Shown here: piece after piece, positions 51,945 through 61,417 of the stretch
Layout of the letters: the number at the start of each line of letters is the position of its first letter
How positions within the stretch are numbered: position 1 is the stretch's first letter
Assembly (NCBI RefSeq): GCF_015832195.1
Contig: NC_052018.1
Span: 29,850,115 to 29,914,114, forward strand
Length of the DNA: 64,000 nucleotides
From: Motacilla alba alba
Lineage: Eukaryota > Chordata > Aves > Passeriformes > Motacillidae
Reading direction: 5' to 3'
The notes under the pieces: model-generated
Told to the model about the DNA's origin: nothing
Database searches by the model: none
What the model saw: only the letters and a program-made list of their open reading frames with translations
Made by a program: the position numbers and the translations under genes

Positions 51945-53445
51945 AGTTTTGCTGGTTGGTCCATGTCAAATTCAAACTTATGCTTACAAAGGAAGAAAAA
52001 AAATAGTATGCTGCAATTAAACTGTGCTTTTGAGAGATGCTGTTAGTCCACTTGAAGTACTAAGCTGCCACTTCAAAATGGATAATAATAAAAAGCAAAA
52101 AGGAATATATTTTGCAGATAGATTGCCCAGTGTTCAGAATCTTACACTCGTATTAATATTACTTATTATTCTAATTTTACCTGCAAGCACAAGTAATGTT
52201 CACACAACATCATAGACAAATAAAGGTGACAGGCCTTGACTTCAGACCTTAAAATATTAATGAGACTAAACATAGAAAGTGATGACAATAAATGAAGGAT
52301 AAAGTGGGGCATAGAAGAAATAGGTCTCAACAGTGTAACAACACAAGAGAAGCACTTTGATTTTTCTTCCAATCACTGTTTTCACACATATAAAGTAGCT
52401 GAAGGAGCCAAAGCAGAAGTAAAGAGGTGAAGCCACCCCAAAGACCTTGTCCAGGAAGAAAGAATGTCAGAATTGTGACCGTCAGTTTCAGGAGTTCACC
52501 AGTCTCACCTCAAGCCACTGTACCAAATTACTTTCTGAAGAGCTCACAACAGTGGAACAAGTAAAACTCTGAAAGCATATTAAAGGAAACAGTTCACTGT
52601 TCCTCTTCTTATTGAAAGAGGTTAAAGCAACTTAAATAGAATTTCAATCAATCATTCCCATCCTGATGGACAAATTTCAGTCCAATGTAATTGGAAATGG
52701 CAGTTGAAAAATCTTGATAAGAGGGATTTAGATGAGAATGCTAACAAAGAGCAGTAAAAACTGGCATGTCTAATGCAAGATTGTTTTTCCTTTTATCCTC
52801 GCAGTAATTTTCTAACTCAACTATTGAATTTCTCGTAATATCCTGAGGGATGCTGTGAAACCTGCTATTCAGCTGCTCTAAAGGAATCCTTATTGTCTGA
52901 AACAAGGAGACACATTCAGTTCATGAACCCAAACCAAGTTTCTTTTTTTTGCTTCCAAGATTTTTTGGACAATGTTTTCCTCACGTAATTTCAAATTACA
53001 GATCCATTTCACCTCAGGCTTACAACTATGGTTTCAGAATGTTCTGGGTGAAGATGATTGATTAGGTGCCTGATAGAACATATGCTGAATTAAGCAGGAC
53101 CATCTAACCCCTCCCCATTTAATTAAGAGGTCTTCTGGGATAATTTGTTGATGACTCCCCTCACACAGCGTGACAATTCTCTCCTCAAGTCTTTAGGATC
53201 ACCAGCATTTGTGACCCTTCTATACTGACACCTCTTGAAATGACCCAAGACCATTGTGAAGGAATCGCACATGTGACCTTCAGTGAGGGGTGACGACCCA
53301 GGATTACAGATAGCGCTTCAATCAGAGGATGCACAGCAGCCTGTGTGATAAGCCAGGGTACTTTGCTACAGCTTTATTAGCCAGACAGCCACAGGCAGCA
53401 GCAAAGAGGGCAATAGCTGGGTATGAACTGACCATGTGCTGATCA

Positions 53446-54023
53446 ACAGCAGTTTAACATGAGCCAGCATGTGCCCAGGTGGCCAAGAAGGTCAGTGGCA
53501 TCCTGGCCTGGATCAGCAACAGTGTGGCCAGCAGGACCAGGGCAGTGATTGTCCCCCTGTACTCGGCACTGGTGGGGCTGCACCTCAAATCCTGTGTCCA
53601 GTTCTGGGCCCCTCACTGCAGGAAGGACTTTGAAACGCTGGAGTGAGTCCAGAGAAGGGCAGCAAAGCTGGTGAAGGGTTGGGAGCACAAGTCCTGTGAG
53701 GAGCAGCTGAGGGAGCTGGGGGTGTTCATGCTGGAGAAGAGGAAGCTCAGGGGAGCCCTTACCACTCTCTACAACTGCCTGGCTGGATGGGGTCAGTCTT
53801 TTCTCTCAGGCAGCCTGGGGCGGGACAAGATGACAAGGCCTCAAGCTGCACCAGGGAAGGTTTAGTTTGGAAACCAGGAACAATTTATTAATGGAGGTGT
53901 CCAAGAAATAACTGGATGTCGCACTCAGTGCCATGGTCTATTTGACACGGTGCTGTTCGGTCGCAGGTTGGACTCAAGGATCTTTGAGGCCTTTTCTGAC
54001 CTGAATGATCTAGTGATTCCCTG
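53446..54023 (+). mobile_element. CR1 LINE 3' fragment, sense
   Basis: Plus-strand text starts within ORF2 (AACATGAGCCAGCATGTGCC, then GCATCCTGGCCTGGATC) and continues through the typical blocks TGTCCAGTTCTGGGCCCC and CATGCTGGAGAAGAGGAAGC to the 3' end: TTGGACTCAAGGATCTTTGAGG, then ATGATCTAGTGATTCCCTGA. The usual ATTCTATGA tail is worn. The part between about 53780 and 53900 is shorter than consensus, suggesting an internal deletion. Frames are broken. 5'-truncated dead copy. Confidence 0.92.
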
Positions 54024-54677
54024 ATATGTGCAAACTGGGGATATGATGTAGTGAGAAGATAGGTGACAGGAGAGATGGAACTGATGTGATTAAGGTATAA
54101 AGCTGTGTATATATTATGTTTCCATATACCACATGGAAAACTGAACGAAGCCTGATTATAAAGTAGTGGGAACAATGTCTACATTTTTAAGGAGCAAGTG
54201 AACAGCAACAATACATTGCTCTATAGAATGAAACTCTGCAGCATAAAATAGAAAGATGGTACAGTCATGAATTCTATTGCTTTATATTGTGCATGTTAAA
54301 ATAAAAATTAATCAGTGAAATGTGAAACCAAAGCAGCCCACATTGCACTCTATTTCTTGTTGCTAGGCATTATTTGTTCATACTGTGATGCAAGGTGTTT
54401 TGCTTCTAGTGTCAAAAAAGGTGTTAAGATTCTCCCATCTTGTAAACATTTAATCAGGCAGTAGAACAGATAAGCAAGGGCTGAAAAGAAGACTGACTAG
54501 ATTCATCTTCCTTTTAAATTCCAGAAGAATACTGTAATCCAATCCTGTGAAATGGACCGTTCCCTGTGATCCTGTTCATGCCTTTATGCTACTGTCTTTT
54601 TTCTCAAGCTAGCAGGATGGCTCCCAACCACTTAACCTCGTTTTGAGCACAGTAGTTTGGATTTCACTGTAGTAGGT
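54024..54677. other. Unique AT-rich spacer
   Basis: About 650 bp between a CR1 tail and an LTR. No feature recognised. Confidence 0.55.
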
Positions 54678-55239
54678 TGTTGTGGTTTAATCCCAGCCAG
54701 CAATAGCTGCTCACTCATTCCCCCTTGGTGGGACTGGGAGAAAATGGGAAGGGTGAAAGTGAGAAAACTCATGGGTTGAGACAAAGACAGTTTAAAAGGT
54801 AAAACTAAAGCCATGAATGCAAGCAAAACAAATCAAGGAATTCATTCACCAATCCTGATGGGCAGACAGGTGCTCAGACATTTCCTGGAAAGCAGGACAC
54901 CATCACATGTAATGTGACGTGGGCAGACAACATCATCACTCCAAAGGTCCACCCCTTCCTTCTTCTCCCAGATTTATATGCTGAATATGGCATCAGATAG
55001 TGTGGGGTTACCCTCAGGTCAGTTGTGGGCAACTCTTCTGGCTGTGTCCCCTCCCAGCTCCTTGTGCACCCCCTCCTTGCCGGGGTGTGGTGTGAGGAGC
55101 AGAAAAGGCCTTGACTCTGTCCAAGCACTGCTCAGCAATAACTGAAACATCCCTGTTATTAACACTGTTTCCAGCACTAATGCAAAACACAGCCCCATAC
55201 CAGCTGAGGAAAATAACTCCATCCCAGCCAAACCCAGCA
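54678..55239 (-). mobile_element. ERVL-type solo LTR, antisense
   Basis: Plus-strand text runs from TGTTGTGGTTTAATCCCAGCC to ATCCCAGCCAAACCCAGCA, the complement of a common avian LTR. It is the same family, in opposite orientation, as the LTR at 60819-61412: shared blocks include (as complements) GGCCTTTTCTGCTC, CATTACTGAGCAGTGCTTGG-like and AAACTGTCTTTGTCTCAACC. A TATA-like TTTATATGC lies at about 54973-54981 on the plus strand, and being nearly palindromic it reads as TATA-like in either direction. There is no internal retroviral sequence on either side. I found no clear target duplication, so the ends may be off by a few bases. Sense is set by matching the 60.8 kb copy. Confidence 0.88.
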
Positions 55240-57939
55240 AGCATGTACTTTAGCAAGTCATTTAGTTCCAACCTGAATGCGCCAAGAAATGTAGAAGACA
55301 CCCTTTCCCTGAAAGTTGCTCCCAAATTATTCATTCAGACTGCTTACAAAACTGAGCAGAGAGTGATGGTGACCCACTCTAGGTTCCAACTACCTGTTCC
55401 TTCTGCCTTCTCTTTCTCCTCAGTAGAAGATCTTTCAACATCTAATCTATTCCCTTACATAATTACACTACAATCCTCTTATTTTGGGTGTCTCTTGGAT
55501 AAACTAAATTAATCAACCTCTGTGTGAATATCACAAAAGGCTTTTCCAGTAGTCCAAAAATAATTTTCATATGATCTCCAGCATGCCAACATCCTTTAGG
55601 AAATGTGGACATTGCAAATAGAATTCAAATAATCTAAATTTAGTTGTCTAAAACACAGGTGCCTTGTCTAACGTAATAGTTCTGGGTCTCTATCTAGTCA
55701 ACAAAGTGAAACAGACAGTGCCAGGAGACAATTATTCCCACCTCTCTCAGGCATCTAGGAAGGCTGGATGCCCTCTGAAGGTGTCTAATTGAATGCACAG
55801 GATGTCTGAACAGCTAGTTTTGACTACATTCCTTTCTGTTAAATCATGAGTGCTAGTTGAGATGTGTAGCAACACACAACTGTACAAATTCTCATATCAA
55901 GCAGAGGAGATACTCCTGCCTACTCATTCTACTTCTTATACACCCATCAAGAGAAGTAGATGTTTCCACTTGGAATTTGTATTCAATTTGCTACAAGCAC
56001 AAAATCCATTTTTAGAGTCAAGTTTTCAGCATACGTTCACACATTCCATAAATAAGCCTATGTACTCCTGGCTTCTGGAAGTGGGTGTCTGTTTTTGAAT
56101 TCAGCTGTTACAAAAATTCATGCTGTGTAAAGATCAGTTTCTCAGACAGCTCCATCGAGACTCCCTCACCACTGTGTCCTTCTTATTGTCAAACATGTTT
56201 GCCAACTCTTCATGCTGAAATGCAATACACACAAGGATGCAGAGTGCTGCCAGTAACATTCACACTGATGTCCCTGCTTTGGAAAGATTACAAAATAAAA
56301 CAGTTCTTCTACTCATCATTCATTGCAAATGGTGTAATATTCCACAATGCTTCAGTTCTGAGAAGTTTAGAAAGAAGGAAAGAAACAACCTCACCAGTGA
56401 GTTTGAAACTTGTGTTTCACACATTCAGGTCTGAAATGGATCATTTTTCCAAATCTATAAGCTAGGATTTAAATGAGAAGAGGATGCAATAGTCTCAGAT
56501 CAGTTGGAATGATGACCATGGTAGGATGGCTTTTCTTAATCTAAAGTTTCATACAGCAAGATCACAGTTGTTATGGTCTTACCCAGACAAAACATCTGCT
56601 GAGATAACTCCAGCTTCTTTCACATAATCCCAGCAGTTTAAGCAAAAAATACCAGAAGCTGCTGCTGTTAAAAATATGCTCTGTACAAATAAAGTGGCTT
56701 GCAGAATTGTGGCTCCTTTTAAATAATACAGAGGACTAATATTAATCGGACTGCAGCTCCTCACAGATAAGTCTGGAAAAGCAATGTTACCACACCAAAC
56801 TGAAGCTCATTTTGATACGGAAAAAGGTAACAAAAGTGTGCAGAAACACCACTGCTTAAGCCAGCCTTCTCAGATATATGTGTTGAACATCACCACGCTC
56901 AATGTGACATTGTCAAAGCTCAAAAGAGCACTACTGAAGCACTTTACATGGTTTTTAAAAGCAGTCTCCTCCTCACTGATAAGATTAAAATTGATGAACC
57001 ATCTCTGCTGGACCAAAAGAAAGATTTCTATGTATCTTATTTTTATTTACTAGACAGAGGACAGTTTCTTGATGGCAGCTTTTTTTCACAGGTTATCAAA
57101 TCACCTTTAAGAAAACAGCTTGTCTTTCAAAATCAAATTTGCCACTGGGGGAGTGTTTTGCTGTTGATTAGAAAACAATTTCTAGAGAACAGAACTGAAA
57201 CTAAATGTAAGTGAAAAAAAATTCAATTCCTGTGTCCAGAAATACTGTTGTTTACATAAACTGCCAAATTGAGAACATGAATGCCTAGATGTCTGAGCTA
57301 AAAGGTTTAATCCATATTGGGTTCAGTTTTACTGTTGTACTCAGGAGCAGAACTGACATTGCACTTCACGAAAATGTCTAATGTGACAGGTACAAAGTGA
57401 CTCTGGAAGTATGCAACATTATTTCAGGCCCCAGTACCACAAGCCTCTGCTCCCTGCAGCCGCTCCTATGCCAGAGACAGCTGAAAGGAGGTGCTGCAGT
57501 CCCCACCCATTCCCCTGCAAATTCTGTATTTTTAATTACACAGCAGATCAATCTGTTTTGGAAACTGGTGGATTTTGGTCTAAAGTGAATTTGGCTGAAA
57601 AAGAGCCATCTTTTTCTGTAGAAATTATAGAATTTCTTACAGATTCTAAGTGCCTCTGTGTGTCCTGGGAAAAGTATAATGGACAAATTAATTAATCACA
57701 GCTTTTGTTGTGGTATGTAAGTAAAATTACCATTAACTGCCAAATCTTTGCGTGCCATAAGTGGAAACAACCCTACTGGCTACCATTTAATCTACCCTGT
57801 GATTCTGCATCCCTGTCTGTGTGTGGCAGTAGTTGCTCTACTTAGATGTTGGTCTTCATGACCAGGTCAGAACTAACAAATAATATGGGCAAAGAGCTCT
57901 TTACAAAATGCTCTTTTGTCCCAAAGCAGGGTGACTTTA
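55240..57939. other. Unique non-coding DNA, no gene recognised
   Basis: About 2.7 kb between two LTRs with no recognisable exon or repeat. Frames of up to 133 codons (one of them starting inside the LTR) show no known domain. Confidence 0.55.
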
Positions 57940-57944
57940 CCCAG
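57940..57944. repeat. Target-site duplication, left copy (CCCAG)
   Basis: CCCAG directly abuts the LTR end at 57945 and is repeated at 59498-59502 beyond the other end. Confidence 0.85.
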
Positions 57945-58694
57945 TGTATTGAGTTGACCCTGGATGGGCACCAGATGCTCACCAGGTGCTCTATCACTTC
58001 TCTCCTGAGGTGGACAGGAGACAGAAAATATAACAAAAGATTCATGGGTCATGATATGGGCAGGGAGAGATCACTCACCAGTTCCTGTCACAGGCAGCAC
58101 AGACTTGGGGAAATTAATTTAATTCATTCTAAGTTAAATCAGAGTAGGGTAATGAGAAATAAAACCAAATCTTAAAAAAAACCCTTCCATTCCCCGCCCT
58201 CCCCTTCTTCTTCACAGGCTCAACTTTGTTCCTGTTTTCTCTACCTCCTCTTTCCCAGTAGGGATCAGGGAATGGTCAGTTTATCACTCCTGAGGGGGAA
58301 GACTCCTCACATTTCTTCCCCTGCTCCAGCATGGGGTGTGTCTTTTGGGAGACAATCCTCCATGAATTTTCCAATGGGGGTGCTCCCTATAGCCTGCAGT
58401 CCTTCATGAATTGCTTCAGCGGGGATCTGTTGTGTTGCACTAAATAGTTATTTAGTTGTTGTTTTGCACTGGGTGATTAGGGATTTGCTCTGAGTGGGCC
58501 TTGCATTGCACGGAATGGTTTGTGTTGTATGGCTTGGTTTGTTATTCCCTTCTCCCATCGCATGGTCTCTCCCTCATCCACCCCTCTGCCCTGTACCCCC
58601 TGGTGGTCTGTCCCCTGGTTGCCCCTCTCCTCGCCCCTCCTCAGTGGTGTCCTGTTGGCTGTGATCCTCTTCCCCCCGCCCCCATTCCCTCGGA

Positions 58695-58701
58695 TATAAA
58701 A
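58695..58701 (+). promoter_or_regulatory. LTR TATA box TATAAAA
   Basis: TATAAAA lies 75 bases before the poly(A) signal, as expected at the U3/R border of a compact LTR. The equivalent position in the 7.7 kb copy is purine-only and no longer a TATA box. Confidence 0.75.
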
Positions 58702-58775
58702 GTCCCCCACAAGAAGAGAACACTCTCTTTTCTGCCTGGGGGGTCACCAGAGTCTGAGGTGTCCCCTCTCAAGTC

Positions 58776-58781
58776 AATAAA
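58776..58781 (+). promoter_or_regulatory. LTR poly(A) signal AATAAA in a hairpin loop
   Basis: AATAAA is flanked by perfect 6-base complements CCTCTC (58765-58770) and GAGAGG (58782-58787), so it would sit in an 11-base loop. A second perfect stem GAGAAG/CTTCTC (58805-58810 and 58815-58820) follows 24 bases later. Confidence 0.75.
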
Positions 58782-59151
58782 GAGAGGACCCTCGTCCCCA
58801 CGTGGAGAAGGGTGCTTCTCGTCTTTTACTTTTATCCATGTAAGTCCGTGTGGGCTGGGGTCCATAGCCAGCCAGAGTGGACCCTCAACAGCCCGAGAGA
58901 CATGGTTTTGCAGGGGTCCCCCATGGGGTCAGAAGTCCTGACAGCAAACCTGCTCCAGCATGTGCTCCTCTCTCTGGGGGTCACAGATCCTGCCAGGAGC
59001 CTGTTCCTGGAAAGGGCTTCCCATGGATCACTGCCTCTTTTGTGCATCCACCTGCTCCAGTGTGGGTCCCCTCCATGGGCTGCAGGTGGATGTCAGCTGC
59101 CTCACCATGGTCTGCAGCAGGGGCTGCAGGGGGGACTCAGCTCAGCAACAC

Positions 59152-59214
59152 TTCCTCCTCCTCCTCCTCCTCCTCCTCCTCCTCCTCCTCCTCCTCCTCC
59201 TCCTCCTCCTCCTC
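59152..59214. repeat. (TCC)n microsatellite, about 21 units
   Basis: Nearly perfect TCC/CTC repeat inside the antisense ERVL LTR. It presumably expanded from a C/T-rich stretch in the LTR itself. It produces poly-Ser, poly-Pro, poly-Leu and (on the other strand) poly-Gly in conceptual frames, all artefacts. Confidence 0.95.
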
Positions 59215-59980
59215 TTCTTTCACTGACCTTGGGGTCTGCAGGGTTATTGCCCTCAAGTATTCTCACTCTTATCTCTGGCTGCAGTTCTGCAGAAGTTTTT
59301 TTGCCCCTTATCAAACACTTTATTCAAGAGGTGCTACCACTGCCACTGATGGGGTTGGGCTTGGCCAGCAGTGGGTCCATCTCAGAGCTGGCTGTCGTTG
59401 GCTCTGTTGGACAGGGGGTATGTTTCTAGCATCTTCTCACAGCAGCCACCCCTGCAGCAGTCCCACTACCAAGACCTTACCATGCAAACCAGATACACCC
59501 AGAGTGTCCACTGGGAGCCTTGTCTGGTGTCGGAACCCAGGACTCTCCTCTGGGTGTCCTGGATGGCCAGAGCCTCTGGCAGGGGGCTCTGAGACCCTGG
59601 CATGCAGCCAAAGACACTCTTGGGGTTTTAATCTTAGCCCATGGAGCAAATTACTAACTCTGTATGAAGAATTACAAGCCACACACACTCAAGTTTAGAT
59701 ATTGTAGTAGAAGTAGTCACGAAGTAAAGGGTAGGATTTCTGAGTGCTGTACAGGGGGGTTTTAAGCCTTGTACGCAGGGGTCCAAGTTTTGTACATGGG
59801 GGTCAGGAGATCTAAGATGGAGGGACTTGGGTGTGCCCTGTCCTCTTTCTTTCTCCTTCCTAACCTCCATGTCTTTGGTGATGTTGGCACTCACAGATTG
59901 GTTTAGAGTAGAAAGTCACCATTCAATATAGATAGTAGGTATTGGGGGAAAGGTATAAACATGTAGTACGTAATATATGA

Positions 59981-59988
59981 TATAAAAG
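59981..59988 (+). promoter_or_regulatory. LTR TATA box TATAAAAG
   Basis: Perfect TATA box in the U3 end of the ERVK-like LTR, 102 bases upstream of its AATAAA. Among the LTRs here this copy and the 485-bp copy are the two whose core promoter looks intact. Confidence 0.75.
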
Positions 59989-60082
59989 ATGGCACCAGCC
60001 CCCTGGGAGGGCAGAGTGCCTTTGTCTGAGCTGCTGAACGGGCCACAGCAGTTCAGGGAGAAGAATCTTGTAGATAACCAAC

Positions 60083-60088
60083 AATAAA
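60083..60088 (+). promoter_or_regulatory. LTR poly(A) signal AATAAA
   Basis: Canonical AATAAA within CCAACAATAAACAACC, in the R region of the ERVK-like LTR. Confidence 0.75.
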
Positions 60089-60201
60089 CAACCTTGAGAA
60101 CAGACAACAGAAGACTACTGAGTCTTTCTTCGAAGGCACGGGTTGGAGGAGGGACTTTTCCATCTTTTGGGGTCATCCCAATCCGGGGGTGAAACCCCAC
60201 A

Positions 60202-60813
60202 GTCTGGGAATGTGCAGCTTGAATGAGCTGAAGCTGTTCCACAAGGCATGCTTAATAACTAAACAAGAGAGATGGCCCTCCAGAGGGTGCTCAGTTCCCT
60301 TGTGTCTGGCTGCGTCTGGCACTGTAGGTGGAGCCTGCTGTGCAAAGCTGGATGAAAGAACAAGTACATAACCTGTAGCATGGCTTGACACTGCACCCTT
60401 AGAAAATTTGGGTTCTAATTTTATTTCCATTAGAATCTGCTTGGACTTACAGAGGACATGTTTTTCATTAAGCCATTTATTAATGTTATTGATTTTGAAG
60501 TTCTTAGCTGTTTGAAAGTACTGTCTTTGTTGGTTCACAAATAACAGAGACATACAGAGTGAGCATTAACTTTTATTTTGAACCTTTTCATTACGTACAG
60601 AGACCTTCAGATGATATAGGTGTGTACCTGTGGGGATGCTGAATAATGTTATCAGACAATATCCTATCCCTCATGTTCTATGCTCTAGCTGTGGAGAAAA
60701 GTAGTTGCATTTAATATTGATAACATGATATTAAAAAGACTGGTTTTAGCGGCTTCAGCATGTGTTTCTTAAAAATTAAATTATGTTTTTATTTTAAAGA
60801 GACAAAGAAATAG
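60202..60813. other. Unique AT-rich spacer
   Basis: About 600 bp between two LTRs, with no recognisable gene or repeat. A minus frame of 126 codons overlaps the LTR border and has no known motif. Confidence 0.55.
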
Positions 60814-60818
60814 CAGTG

Positions 60819-61412
60819 TGTCCTGGTTGTAGCTCAGGTAAAGTTAATTTTCTTCAGAGTAGCTGGAATGGGGCTGAGTTTTGGATTTGTGCTGGAAACA
60901 CTGGTAATAACAGGGATGTTTTAGTCATTGCTGAGCAGTGCTTGGACAGAGTCAAGGCCTTTTCTGCTCCACAGGCCACCCCACCAGTGAGGAGGCTGGG
61001 GGTACACAAGGACTCAGGAGGGGACACAGCCAGGACAGGTGATGCCAGCCATCAGAGAGACATCCCATACCATATGGCATCATGCCCAGTGTGTAAAGCT
61101 GGGGGAAGAAGAAGGAAGGGAAGGGACCTTTGGAGTGATGGCATTTGTTTTTCCAAGTCACTGTTACCCATGATAGGGCCCTGCTGTCGTGGGGATGGCT
61201 GCACACCTGCCTGCCCACAGGAGCTGATGGATGAATTATTTGGTTTGCTTTGCTTGCATGTGAAGCTTTTGCTTTACCTGTTAAACTGTCTCTATCTCAA
61301 CCCACAAGTTTTCTCACTTTTAGCCTTCTGATTCTCTTCCCATCCCACTGAGGAAAAATGAGTGAATGAGTGGATGTGGGGCTTTGTTGCCAGCTGGAGT
61401 TAAACCACAGCA
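60819..61412 (+). mobile_element. ERVL-type solo LTR, sense, perfect target duplication
   Basis: Complete LTR of about 594 bp from TGTCCTGGTTGTAGCTCAGG to GAGTTAAACCACAGCA. It is flanked by the exact 5-bp direct repeat CAGTG at 60814-60818 and 61413-61417. It is the same family as the antisense LTR at 54678-55239. Shared landmarks include AGTTAATTTTCTTCAGAGTAGC, TGAGCAGTGCTTGGACAGAG and ACTGTCTCTATCTCAACCCAC. There is no internal retroviral sequence, hence a solo LTR. I see no canonical TATAAA or AATAAA in it; the region near 61090 where the sister copy has TATAT reads GTGTGTAAAG. A 171-codon frame (60816-61331) is spurious. Confidence 0.93.
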
Positions 61413-61417
61413 CAGTG
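61413..61417. repeat. Target-site duplication, right copy (CAGTG)
   Basis: CAGTG directly follows the LTR terminus and is identical to 60814-60818. Confidence 0.88.

Larger units (their letters stand above)
46532..53445. other. Unique non-coding DNA, no gene recognised
   Basis: About 6.9 kb without a recognisable gene or dispersed repeat. It includes a G-rich motif (48931-48959) and poly-T tracts at about 51588-51609 and 51924-51944. Short frames near 48.6-49.0 kb overlap on both strands and match nothing I recognise. Confidence 0.6.
58428..58912 (+). mobile_element. 485-bp solo LTR, sense, inserted into the ERVL LTR
   Basis: Complete LTR from TGTTGTGTTGCACTAAATAG to the terminal TTTTGCA. 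The host ERVL LTR sequence breaks at GGGATC (58422-58427) and resumes at GGGGTC (58913-58918), a 6-bp target duplication with one mismatch. U3 is C/T-rich, TATAAAA is at 58695-58701, and AATAAA at 58776-58781. The copy at 7720-8148 is the same family. A 6-bp duplication would suit a class II (ERVK-like) element, but I cannot name the family. No internal region remains. Confidence 0.9.
57945..59497 (-). mobile_element. ERVL-type solo LTR, antisense, with nested LTR
   Basis: The LTR reads on the minus strand from TGTATCTGGTTTGCATGG (starting at 59497) to TCAACTCAATACA (ending at 57945). Its termini form the inverted repeat TGTAT...ATACA. It is flanked by the 5-bp direct repeat CCCAG at 57940-57944 and 59498-59502, a target duplication length typical of ERVL. 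Without the nested LTR its length is about 1.06 kb. Body blocks match an avian LTR I recognise, including the run of motifs CTGGAGCA / GGGGTGACAC-like around 58322-58420 and 58913-59110. No gag, pol or env remains, so it is a solo LTR left by recombination. It contains a TCC microsatellite (59152-59214). Plus-strand frames of 205 and 273 codons crossing it are artefacts. Confidence 0.9.
59521..60201 (+). mobile_element. ERVK-like LTR, sense (5' limit uncertain)
   Basis: From at least TGTATGAAGAATTACAAGCC (59661) to the terminal GAAACCCCACA (60201) this matches a compact avian LTR that I recall from songbird genomes. TATAAAAG lies at 59981-59988, AATAAA at 60083-60088, and a short R/U5 follows with CTTCGAAGGCACGGG and GGGGTCATCCCAATCCGGGG. 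The preceding 140 bp (59521-59660) may be the first part of the same LTR or the 3' end of a lost internal region. No clear target duplication was found with either start. No retroviral genes are present. The TATA-to-poly(A) distance of about 100 bases fits class II retroviruses. Confidence 0.75.

Noticed and set aside
59317..59327. AATAAA on the minus strand within the ERVL LTR
   Set aside because: Its position corresponds to the likely core-promoter region of this LTR rather than the R region, so it is probably a mutated AT-rich promoter word, not a poly(A) signal.
58812..59698. Frames of 205 and 273 codons with poly-Pro or poly-Ser
   Set aside because: They cross three different elements and the TCC microsatellite. 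There is no protein similarity.
60816..61331. 171-codon plus-strand frame
   Set aside because: It lies almost entirely in a solo LTR with defined ends. LTRs of this family are non-coding.
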